64,000 nt of DNA from Phoma sp. XZ068 (Eukaryota; Ascomycota; Dothideomycetes; Pleosporales; Didymellaceae). The translations under genes and the position numbers were made by a program. The notes beneath the pieces were generated by a model that saw only the letters and a list, made by a program, of their open reading frames with translations, did no database searches and was not told the origin of the DNA. Positions 46,373 to 55,937 of the stretch are shown here, piece after piece (positions within the stretch are counted from its first letter, which is position 1; the number at the start of each line of letters is the position of its first letter). The stretch covers positions 124,001-188,000 of the forward strand of contig RBKR01000029.1 in NCBI GenBank assembly GCA_004835665.1. Reading direction: 5' to 3'.

Positions 46373-47545
46373 ATGACTACCACTACTCATAACAAGGAGC
46401 GCGTGCAGGAGGCTAAATTCAGGATCAAAGACGAAAGCGAACAAAAGCCGTAAGTAGTGCATACCTTTGCATTACCCTTACTGACTACGGGAACGCCTAA
46501 AAGCATTTCTAGCCAGTCAACAATAGCGCAGTTCATCAAGTCTGGCCAAGCTGCGTTCGGCACTATTGACCCCAAACTACTCGAAAAGCAAACCCACGTT
46601 CCCGGCGAGGCACACAAATGGATGCTGGAGGGCGTTCATGAGAGGCTCTCAGCAGCTTCGGATCTTTACCATGACGATGTTCTGGTTATACGACCGCTCC
46701 TCAAGCTTGATTACTCGGCCAGCTCGACCTGCTTCCAATTTTTGCTTCCAGAGCTTTTGAGACTGATGGAGTCAAATCTTACATATGCAGTAACATTTAC
46801 GAACTACGTGCTCGACGCTCCAACCAAAGAAGTGCCGCAAGCGAGAAAAGACGACCTGCTTCGTGCTATCGCACCGAACCTCAGCACTGTGTCCATCGAC
46901 ATGCGTAAAAATAGCGATATCGAGCGCCCACTGGCCACTGTGCAAGAGGAGAAGGACGAGAATACATCTAAGAGTCAACCGATGGCCAAGCTTTCTGCAG
47001 CCTCACTCGGCCGGTTCACCAAACACTTCTACAACTTGGGTCTCTACAAGCCTATCGAAGCAATGCTCGCCCACGTTCAATCTGGAATGGATCATGTTTC
47101 TAATATCGACCTACACACCATCTACGTCCCTTTTTTGCAAGAGCTGATTGGATTAATGCTGATGTACGGCATACCTTGGACGACTGTTGCGTACGGCGCT
47201 TTCTTCGCGAATGTTCTTCAACAATACTTTGAACGTTTTGTCGGTCAAGAACCGAAAGACAAAAGCAACAAAGAACACGAAACCTGGGAAAAGCGAGCTC
47301 TTACTGCTCGTACCACCCTTACCTCATTCGATCACAGTTACTTCCAGGATATACTCGGCGACCGATACAATCGCGATGTGCTACCTTCGTTGATGAGACT
47401 GCCAGGTTACACAATGGGTTCAGAAGCACGGGATCGATTTGACTCATTGACAACAGCGACATCTACAACAGAAAAGGAGGATCGGACCGACGATGATGAT
47501 ATTGATGCTACATCTACAGATGCTGCGAAGTCATCGGCTTCATGA
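46373..47545 (+). CDS. Hypothetical protein, two exons
   Basis: Exons 46373-46449 and 46513-47545, with a 63-nt intron (GTAAGT, TTACTGAC branch, TAG), give 369 aa. I do not recognise it. It is mostly helical, with an N-terminal basic segment, a central hydrophobic part (LLPELLRLMESNLTYAVTF and IYVPFLQELIGLMLMYGIPW) and an acidic Ser/Thr tail (DRTDDDDIDATSTD). It has no signal peptide and the hydrophobic stretches are too broken for a clear membrane protein. It converges on the next gene, about 195 bases between stops. Confidence 0.75.
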
Positions 47546-47739
47546 TCCAACGCATACAATACACCATCAGCATACATCGACTGCTACAAATATCGCGCGA
47601 ACTATAGACGAGGAAGCAATCCTTGTCACCATCTCCAACACTCGCTGCCCATTTCCATTAACGTTTCCCGTCATTTGACTGTGCGCCTGAAAGGGTAATA
47701 TGGTGTCAACATACCATGATCCCTTCGCCAAAACTATGT

Positions 47740-49200
47740 CTACGCCCAAGTAAGCTCCTCAGTGCCGTCTGTTTGGACAGCATCAATCAGCTGAGCAAGC
47801 CATGGCGCATCTTTCACATACCAATCCGTGTTAATTTGGTCTGGGCGCTGAGCAAACTGGGCCGCATATGCCAGTGCGCTTCCATCGAACCCAACGTTGC
47901 CTTCTATGCAATCACGAAGCAACTGACCTGGAGCGTAATGCGAGCTTGCTGGCAGGGTTAAGTTGCGATTACCCTCTCCGGTCAGGTATGGTTGTAGTAG
48001 AGCATCCATCTCTTCGCTCGAGGACCCCGTATCAGTGGGGTGCAACTGTTCCCCCGCTGGCTCGACAGCAATGTCTATCTTGGCCTGCGGCGACGCACGA
48101 AAGAACCCTTGAACTTCATTCAGGTCATTTTGCTGAGCCTGCATCTGTGTAGCCAAATTATGGTCCTCCGCAGGGTATCGTGTCATGGGAATCGCATGTC
48201 CTTGTAGGAGCTGCATTCCTGCCACACCTAAACCAGTCTGATCAGGCTGCGTTGGTCGACCGCCTGGAACCGAAGACCTCATCAGAGCGTGCTGCGTTTC
48301 ATGTTCCAATAATTTTGGGCGAGTCGTTCGTGCAACAACCTCGTCTACGCTTGGGTGATGCCTCTTTGCAACGTCTTCTTTGCGCTTGAGATCAGCATAA
48401 TGGCGAACAATTGAGCGATCCGTATGCGCGATCGTAATTTGGGCTCGGCCGATGTGCTCCACAATGTTTTCTAGGTCGTCTGGAAACATGAAGTTCTCAT
48501 GACGCCCCAATGCAAATTGCACAGCGCGGGTCAGATCGCCAGCGTTGGAGCCTTCTGGCAACTTCATAACCCCAATCATCAAGTCTCGCAACGGAATGGA
48601 TGGAAGCCGACGGTACCCATCGAACTTCACATCATCTGGAGTGAACCCACCCATGGCAATTGACTCGGGGTCCCAACCAAAAGGCGCCGTGTGCTTTGCC
48701 TTTGTCCATCCTGCAAACGACTTCCGCATGACTCGACGGTATTCATCCGTGATGGTCTTGCGCGCTTTATCCTTCTCATACTCAGTGGAAAGCTTGAGAT
48801 CGCGGTGCTCCTCGAGGATCATGAAGTGCACGGAAGACGTGAGGTTGTTGTTCATGAAACGAGCAGCGATGGCCTCGTTCTTGAACCAGTTTGGCAAGAG
48901 CACAATGACCTCGGCGATGGTGAAGTTGAGGGGCACAGATGGGAGGGTATAGCAGTGAGCGGGAAGATTGCGCAGGAAGATCTTGTTCGCAGTTGGGTGC
49001 GCTTGTGCTGGAGTCCCGGTTATGGTGCGCCGGATTGGAAGGTGCTGGAAGGCTCCAGAGCTAGGATAGGTAGCCGCTGCTGAGTGTGTGCCTGCTGTTT
49101 GAGACCACTCATCTGATCGCTGCTGAACGTCATCGATGATCGTCTGTGGGTTCATAGGGTTGGTTGGCACGTTGTCTGTATGATCTAGAGACAAATACAA
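47740..49200 (-). CDS. Hypothetical protein, member A of a local three-gene family
   Basis: Single exon, 486 aa, or 471 aa from Met16 (49155). The conserved core has two blocks. Block 1, at about residue 93, reads FTIAEVIVLLPNWFKNEAIA ending in EEHRDL. Block 2 reads IPLRDLMIGVMKLPEGSN then GDLTRAVQFALGRHENFMFP and closes with HTD about 30 residues on. The N-terminal ~75 residues look disordered. The C-terminus is Gln-rich, with acidic clusters. The same blocks occur in the genes at 50137-51648 and 55938-58339. There is no catalytic signature, signal peptide or membrane segment. Function unknown; a nuclear or structural role is only a guess. Confidence 0.75.
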   Translation of the reverse strand: MYLSLDHTDNVPTNPMNPQTIIDDVQQRSDEWSQTAGTHSAAATYPSSGAFQHLPIRRTITGTPAQAHPTANKIFLRNLPAHCYTLPSVPLNFTIAEVIVLLPNWFKNEAIAARFMNNNLTSSVHFMILEEHRDLKLSTEYEKDKARKTITDEYRRVMRKSFAGWTKAKHTAPFGWDPESIAMGGFTPDDVKFDGYRRLPSIPLRDLMIGVMKLPEGSNAGDLTRAVQFALGRHENFMFPDDLENIVEHIGRAQITIAHTDRSIVRHYADLKRKEDVAKRHHPSVDEVVARTTRPKLLEHETQHALMRSSVPGGRPTQPDQTGLGVAGMQLLQGHAIPMTRYPAEDHNLATQMQAQQNDLNEVQGFFRASPQAKIDIAVEPAGEQLHPTDTGSSSEEMDALLQPYLTGEGNRNLTLPASSHYAPGQLLRDCIEGNVGFDGSALAYAAQFAQRPDQINTDWYVKDAPWLAQLIDAVQTDGTEELTWA

Positions 49201-50136
49201 GGATTCGTTCTATGTTATACGATTTGGCTAATATGTGTTGAATGTAGGTTGAAGTATTTTGACGACGTAGTTACTGCTCTGGCCAGAGTGGTGGCTGATG
49301 TGGTGGTAATGGTGATGGTGAGCTGCTATTGGGATTTAGACTCTCCCTTTATCTGAGGAAGGACGCTATATGCAGGTGAAAGTCACTGCGAGGTGAAGTG
49401 GAGCTCTGAAATTTTCTCTAAAATATTGACAAAGTGAATGTTCAAAAGCTACCCAAGACTCTTTCGTTTGCACTGACGCCTTTTTCAATGGTTAGAGGCT
49501 GCTGGTTCTGACGAGAATCTGAACCAGCAGGGGCGGACGTTTTAGAGACAGACAAAAAATGTAGAATTAAGAAACAGCAGTAGCTACGCAAGAAAGTAAC
49601 AAGAACATAAACTTCTCATCACAACGGCCCACGATGGGTCCAAGGCTAATCCTGTCGCATATCTACTAGAAATTCCACCTACAGCATCTGGTCGAGACGT
49701 ACATCGAAACACCTTCTTGTCGGTTCAAAGGTCTGTACAGGATGCCGTGTCGCCAAGCACATAATGGGCTGTCAATGCGACCATGAGCAAGCCAGAAGCA
49801 TTTTCATCACATTTAAATCAAATGCAAAAATGACTTGACAAGATGATATATGAGTTGATTTGTTCAAAGGTTGCCACACCCCCCGGGGGGGGGGGGGGGT
49901 GCGCAGAGCGCTGCTATGAGCACAATGTACCATGGGGAGATTGCCAATATGAGTTTGCGCGTATATAAGTTTCTATGACAAATGTTACTGCAAGTTAGTT
50001 TACAATATACAAGAAGTGCAGGACTAAAGTTCTAGAGATCGCTCTCATGCTCGTCTTCCGTCTCCTCGTCGGCCTTATCTTCTTCATCATCCTCTACCAT
50101 TTCATACTGATGTTCCCCATTCTCTTTACTCTCGGT
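49201..50136. other. Intergenic region with a C6G15 homopolymer tract
   Basis: About 940 bases without a gene between two family members on the same strand. The only structure seen is the poly-C/poly-G run listed separately. Confidence 0.6.
49879..49899. repeat. C6G15 homopolymer tract
   Basis: Six C followed directly by fifteen G. The run is self-complementary at its junction and G-quadruplex-prone. The length may be approximate because such runs are hard to sequence. Confidence 0.8.
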
Positions 50137-51648
50137 CTAATTCTCGCCCAAGACGTCTTCATCGTCAATCTCCAATTCATTATTTGCGTACGAGACGGTC
50201 TTGGTCGAGTGGCGACCTGATCGACGAGGTCCACCCTTGTGCTTTTTCGGTCGCTTTGGGCCTTGATACGCTTCGTCATCTGTATCATCTTCCGAATCGA
50301 ACTTTCCAAGACCGATAGATGGCCTCTGAAATCCGGCACGAAGGTCAGTGTTCCGCGTACTGCGAACCCGCGCGGATATTGCTGGCGTCGACTTGCGGCG
50401 GCTGGCACCTGCATCTGCTGAAGATGTTCTACGTTTGCGTTTACCCAACTGAACATCATTTTCTTCCTCCCCCTCTTCTTCTTCTCCTTCTACGGTGGCT
50501 TTTGTGCTATCACTGCCGCTGGTTGCGATTGTACGGCGTCGAGGTGTAGTCACGCCTGTCACGTTTCGAAGGCGTGACAGAGCTTTAGCATCTGTATGAC
50601 GTGTCCCAGGAGTTTTTGGGCCCCCAACACACCCATTTAGTACCCTTAGATAGTCATTAGGGTAGTAGTACTCGTTCTCTGGATGGTCAGCGCACCAAGC
50701 GACGCAACGAGTCAAGTCGAGAGCGTCGGCACCCTTGGGCCACTCTGCAACACCTTTAGCTAGCTCTCGGAACGCTATAGGAGCAGCAGATACATTGGGG
50801 CGGTTTTTGTAGATTATAGGGCGACGGAAGTTTGTGACGCTAATGCTGTTTGGATCAAAATCATCTGGCTTCGTGACATCTTGCTGCGAGTTAACGATCC
50901 AGCTGTTCCAGTGCTTGTAGCCATGTTCTTCCTCACTGCGCTTACGCATCTGTCCACGCATCATCATGTAAACTGTGTTCATCTTGATTGCGCTACCAGA
51001 CAGATCTCGATGTTTGTTGATGAGAAATGCGAGGTCTTGTGACGCAGCTCCGTTCCAGAGAACGCGATCGATGACATCCCAAGATTTGAACGACTGAGGT
51101 AGAAATGCTGCAATCTCTGCAAGCGTGAAGTTTCCGTCCGGAAAGTCATGGTCTGGTGCTGGGGCGTTAGAGAGGATGCCGTAATTAGTTCTTGCATTAC
51201 GCACTTTCGAACCCGCAGCTGCTTTCATTCGAGCTGTTCGAGCTGCTTCCTCTACCTCAGGGTGGTCTGCAAGCTGATAGATTGGCTCGAGAAAATTGAC
51301 CGGAAGTTTTACACTCTGCTCCAGGGCCATATAGCGAAGAGGGAAGTTTATAGGATCTTCAGATAGGGCGTGGACCTCATCCTGTCGGAATGCCAACTTG
51401 ACTTGGAGTTGATTGTGGCGGTTCAGAATATTTCGCTCGTCTTGCAGGCTCTCGAGCAGGATCTCGACTGCATCTACATCGGTATCGAGCCATATAATAG
51501 AATCAGAGAAAAGTTTGCAAAGCGCTTCGCGGACATACGAATACGCTGGAGCCTCATAATAGTCCTCTGCAGCGTTCCTAGCATCCTCAAGCAGGCTTTC
51601 CACGTCTTCAGGTTTGGGGAGGGAGCCTATGTGGCGTACTTGTGCCAT
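50137..51648 (-). CDS. Hypothetical protein, member B of a local three-gene family
   Basis: From the ATG at 51646-51648 the product is 503 aa; the frame runs open to an ATG at 51937-51939 (600 aa), but the extension is Cys/His-rich and lacks similarity to the relatives. Block 1 at about residue 174 is FTLAEIAAFLPQSFKSWDVI ending in NKHRDL. Block 2 is IAFRELAKGVAEWPKGADAL then LDLTRCVAWCADHPENEYYYP and TRHTD. The C-terminal ~150 residues are charged, with LGKRKRRTSS and PKRPKKHKGGPRRSGR, strong nuclear-localisation-type basic clusters, and end in an acidic EIDDEDVLGEN. Nuclear location is inferred. A TIR element begins about 350 bases upstream of this start. Confidence 0.78.
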   Translation of the reverse strand: MAQVRHIGSLPKPEDVESLLEDARNAAEDYYEAPAYSYVREALCKLFSDSIIWLDTDVDAVEILLESLQDERNILNRHNQLQVKLAFRQDEVHALSEDPINFPLRYMALEQSVKLPVNFLEPIYQLADHPEVEEAARTARMKAAAGSKVRNARTNYGILSNAPAPDHDFPDGNFTLAEIAAFLPQSFKSWDVIDRVLWNGAASQDLAFLINKHRDLSGSAIKMNTVYMMMRGQMRKRSEEEHGYKHWNSWIVNSQQDVTKPDDFDPNSISVTNFRRPIIYKNRPNVSAAPIAFRELAKGVAEWPKGADALDLTRCVAWCADHPENEYYYPNDYLRVLNGCVGGPKTPGTRHTDAKALSRLRNVTGVTTPRRRTIATSGSDSTKATVEGEEEEGEEENDVQLGKRKRRTSSADAGASRRKSTPAISARVRSTRNTDLRAGFQRPSIGLGKFDSEDDTDDEAYQGPKRPKKHKGGPRRSGRHSTKTVSYANNELEIDDEDVLGEN

Positions 51649-51992
51649 CTCTTGATGCTGGTTCACACGTACCTCGATCAGCTTGGATGGAGGAAATGAC
51701 CTTTTCGATACACGTATATATGTAACTTTGTCCAGATAGTTGATAGCTGACGAAGGGAGTTGGGTTGAGGGGTGGTGAGACCAGTGTATGCGAGGCGGTC
51801 GTTGGACAATGTCCGAACGGCTAATAAAGACACAAGTGCAAGGGGCGTTGTGAAAGCCCTCGCAACGGCTGTGTTGCATTGTGTAAATATGAAGAAAACT
51901 GACCATAGCCGAAGTATTTGAAGTTGAAACCGTTGTCATGTGTTTTCCTTTGTTGGGCTTGAAGATTGTGTGTGATTCTACATCATATCCAC

Positions 51993-52554
51993 AGTAAGGT
52001 CTCTCCCTATGGGCCGGAAAACCTGGCTGACAGGAAAATCGCTAGTGTCATTGCACATAACCACGTCTAAAACAACCTATATTTTAAGTCACTCTTAGGA
52101 TATAGTCCTAATTACTTTAATTAATAATCCTGTGCCTTTTTTTCCTACTAAATTAATATTATTAGACTTTGCTACCTTAGTAAGCTATATCTCCCTAATA
52201 ACAACATAGCTCTTAAAGTATATTATACAATAAATAATTTAACAAAACACTTAGCATACACTCTATATAACTATTTCTATATATTATTAAACTTTTAGTT
52301 AGCTAGAGTAAGATCTAACAGAATCTAAGGCTGTCTGAGATACAAGTACTAGATGCTACTATCAGGGAAGCTAGGATATAAGGCTAAGCAGGGGCCTTTC
52401 CCTCTCTATAACTAGATAGATATAGACTTTTAAGCTAAAAGTAATTAATCTAAAAGTAACTAATGCCTTGCATGACTGGTAGTTGGGAGATGTAGAAAGT
52501 AGAGGCGATTTTCCTGTGTAGCGGTTTTTCCTAGCCTAAGGGACGGACCTTACT
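51993..52554. mobile_element. Non-autonomous TIR element (MITE-like) with AT-rich core
   Basis: Terminal inverted repeats of 50 nt at 51993-52042 and 52505-52554 match at 37 of 50 positions without gaps. The outer end (AGTAAGGTC) and the inner end (ACAGGAAAATCGC) are the best conserved. The roughly 460-nt interior is strongly AT-rich with many TpA and almost no CpG, as expected after RIP. There is no coding capacity. I could not read a clear target-site duplication, so the insertion is old or the ends are slightly misplaced. Confidence 0.7.
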
Positions 52555-53916
52555 CATACTTGAAATTTAGCATATTGTAGTTGTAGGGCACAATGGAAAA
52601 ACAGGTTATTGAAATAATGTCGAGAATAAAGACTTGCAGCTATTTCACAACATCGCCTTAATTCAGAAGAGGCCCCGTATCTGACAATTCATTTGCTTGA
52701 GACACAAGTTTGGACAGAATTCCATACATGTTCGAGACGCCAACACGCATAGTCGTTGAGGGCGACCATATTGCTGGAATCAAGTCGGCTATTTGTTGAC
52801 GAGGATGTTGTGGGGTAGCTGCAGCGATTCCCCACCGGGCCTGGCTCCGAGTCCATACGAAAGCGTTGCTGTTGCCCTGTAGCTGCTAAAGCTCCCACTT
52901 CGCCTTTTGCATATGCAGAGTGCGTCTCAGCATCATCAAAGCTTCTTGCCAGAAGCTCAGCGAGAATCGTCTATCAAACGAGCCATACCTAGGTACCTGG
53001 GTAGTATGGAGGGATGCAGTGCATTCGCATCGTTACAAGCTTAGGTACCTAGGTACGACCTAGCTGATGCGAAGACAGAAAACAAGGAAGGCAGTATGGA
53101 AGACAAGATGATCAGATACTGTATTGCGCTGCATTTCGATGTGTATTGTCGAAATCCTCAGCGTGCCCAGGTGGATACCTTTCTTCGCACATAGCGCTAC
53201 CCCGACTTTGTGCGTGTAACCCATTCTGCCCGTGCCGCCCCGCCTCGAAATACATGACAATATGCTTGGCGCATCATACTTATCGTGAGGTCTCTATGGT
53301 GAAGTGATGCAGTCACTATTACCACCCGGTGATACGAACCTGATGACGCAGTCTTCTAAGTCCGTCCGCCAAGGAGTCCCAGCCCCCTTCGTTGCCGTTG
53401 CTTCTTCGATGATAGGTCCTCGGGAGCAACCCCGTTGAGATCTTCCGCGACTAGGTATCGGTGTTACTCTGGGGAGTAGTCGGATTCGGAGGCCTGTCAA
53501 GCCCCACGCTACCCCGCTCCAGATAACATTTGTTCGCTTCATGGAGAGTCAATGCACACCTTGTATGAACGCAGACTGCTGCAGATATCTCAACCATTCA
53601 TGCCAGCTATCACTCTTCTAAGACAGTTTGGGTGCTTGATACGGGTTATTTCTTGGCAGAAATGACGTTCCTTCCTCGTACATCCATGAAAGCACAAGAT
53701 TTGCCATGCCTTGCTAGCTCCGATATGGCAGGTCAAGACGCCCTCGAGCTGCTGTCTCACTCGATGCCATGACTGTCCCATGCCTTTCGAGCATCATGGA
53801 AGCAAATAGTACATCATCCTGCGGAATAACCTTGCTACCATGGCCTGGCACGGCATGGAGTGCTCGGGAGTAAGCAAACGATGCTGCGCGAATTACGAAC
53901 CGAATATTTAGCTTCG
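52555..53916. other. Intergenic region
   Basis: About 1.4 kb without a supported gene. Short CCTAGGTAC repeats occur at 52,987-53,000 and 53,041-53,065. The remainder appears unstructured up to the carboxypeptidase promoter. Confidence 0.55.
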
Positions 53917-53923
53917 TATAAAT
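53917..53923 (+). promoter_or_regulatory. TATA box (TATAAAT)
   Basis: Lies 56 bases before the carboxypeptidase ATG, a normal distance for a short fungal 5' leader. Confidence 0.45.
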
Positions 53924-53972
53924 GTGCGCTGTTTGCTGTGGCATCAATTGACTCTTACTGCGAGCATCGATC

Positions 53973-55480
53973 ATGAGGTTCTTTCTCCCTGTTGCCTTAA
54001 CTTCCCTCGTTGCGGGTGTTTCTATCCGTAGTCCTTCCGTGAACCTATACGAGGGTACCAAAGTGTATCACATTAAGACTGGAAGGCACTTGGCGGATGT
54101 CCAGAAGAGGCTTGCTGGGCTGTCTCACAATATTTGGGAGTCAGCCTCTGATCATATCGATGTAGCTATTCCTCGCCACGAAGTTGCCAGATTTGAAGCA
54201 CTCGGCCTCAGAACGCGCGTCCTCCATGCAGATCTTGGAGCTTCGATCGCTGCTGAGGGAGAGGTCAAGTCGACGTGGAAGCGACAGGATTACAACACGA
54301 GTGGCGACTGGTTTGACAGCTATCACCCTTACGAGGATCATATCGAGTATTTCAAGGAGCTGCAAGAGTCGTTTTCCACAAATTCGAATTGGACAAGCTC
54401 AGGTACCTCATATGAAGGTCGTGACATCTATGGGTATGGCACCACTGCACATAAGAGATCTTAGAATTCGTTCATCCGTTTTATTTTCCCCGAAGACCAG
54501 GACTGGCAAGTTACGTAGTATCCATATGTGGGGCGCCGGTGGTCCAGGGAAGCCTGCTGTGCTTTGGCACGGTACTGTTCATGCCAGAGAGTGGATTGTT
54601 GCCCCAGTGAGTGTTGTCCTTGGACCTAATCTGCAAAACATGCTGACATACATGGTCAAGACCCTTGAGTACATTACCAAGCAACTCATTGATGGCTACA
54701 AATCTGGTGACAACCTGACACAAACTTTCCTGAACAACTACGACTTTTACATCTTTCCTATAGTCAATCCTGATGGTATGTCTATCTGCATGGTCGACGC
54801 TTCTAGAGACAGCACTGATCGGGACAGGCTTTGTGCACACTCAAACAACAGATAGGTTGTGGCGCAAGAATCGCCAACCGCCCCCAGCCACCGCTGCCAA
54901 TCAGACTTGCTACGGTCGTGATATTAACAGGAACTGGGAGCACAACTGGGATGCCAACACTCGCGGTGCTTCTGACAACGAGTGCTCGCAGGTCTACCGT
55001 GGTGTGCGACCCCGTGACGCACCAGAGAACGCCGCATTGGACGACTTCCTCCGTAACATTCGTGATGAGCAAGGCATCAAACTTTACATTGATTGGCATA
55101 GCTACAGCCAACTGATTCTCTGCCCATTTGGCCACGATGAGTATCTTTACGCACCTCAGCTCGGCAGATGGACAAATGCGGCATCCCTGATGAGCCAGGA
55201 GATTGCAGCCAATTCGACAAATCAGACCACATACACTTTTGGACCCAGCGGTGCTGTACTCTATCCCACCACTGGTGTCGGTGTGGATCACGTGTACGCT
55301 GTAGGTCGTGCCGAGTGGTCTTACACTATCGAGCTGCCTGACACTGGTGACTTTGGCTTCGTGTTGCCACCTGAGCGCATCCGTCCTGCGGTTGAAGAGT
55401 CTTGGGTCGGCCAAAAGGTTCTACTCAGTTTGTTAGACGAAGTGTTCTTTGACGGAGAAGGACCTGCCATTTTCTACTAG
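53973..55480 (+). CDS. Secreted M14A metallocarboxypeptidase
   Basis: Exons 53973-54433, 54519-54606, 54661-54775 and 54828-55480 give 438 aa. A signal peptide (MRFFLPVALTSLVAGVSI) and a ~100-residue activation propeptide precede the zinc domain. The domain keeps HGTVHAREWI (H-x-x-E zinc ligands), RDINRNW (substrate-binding Arg), IDWHSYSQL (third ligand His) and YTIELPDTG (catalytic Glu). It is therefore predicted to be active and to remove C-terminal residues from peptides outside the cell, unlike the inactive ECM14 group. The second intron (54 nt) is a multiple of three and in frame; its TGCTGAC branch and GTGAGT donor argue it is spliced, because the mature motif then reads IVAPTLEYITKQL. 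Confidence 0.92.
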
Positions 55481-55937
55481 CTTCGTACATCTAGCGCTGC
55501 AGAGAATGAGCCATCATGCAATCAATAAGTGAGTCAGCAAGCTCTCTATGTACAGTTTGACATCTCTGCTGCCTTTTGTAGTCGCCTTCTCCATAGTAAC
55601 ATTGGCCCGCAAACACTTGCATACTGCGCCCTCGCCGCTCCTTCCTTCGTCTCTGCTATCACGTTATGTTTACAGCAGCTTCGCTGCACGTCTCCAAAAT
55701 CATGCCCAGATAACAACACCTGAAATTTACAATTGAGGCCGCTTAAGCTGAGCGGACAATCACCGAGCGTCACCAACGCTTCGACAGCATGTGCGGACGA
55801 ATGTGGGGACGACCAGGTGAAGGTGAAGAGGAGTCACTATCAAATCTCAATGCCTCGCAAGCTGCAATTAAAGTTTAGCTCATATTTCATCGTTCCCCAC
55901 AACCATCACTTTCATCCTCACGGCTATCCAATCCACC
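55481..55937. other. Spacer upstream of family member C
   Basis: About 460 bases. A 62-codon frame at 55548-55736 starts with a hydrophobic segment, but nothing else supports a gene. Confidence 0.5.

Noticed and set aside
55548..55736. 62-codon frame with hydrophobic N-terminus, possible small secreted protein
   Set aside because: No Cys pattern or other support, and it lies in a promoter-like spacer; chance is likely.
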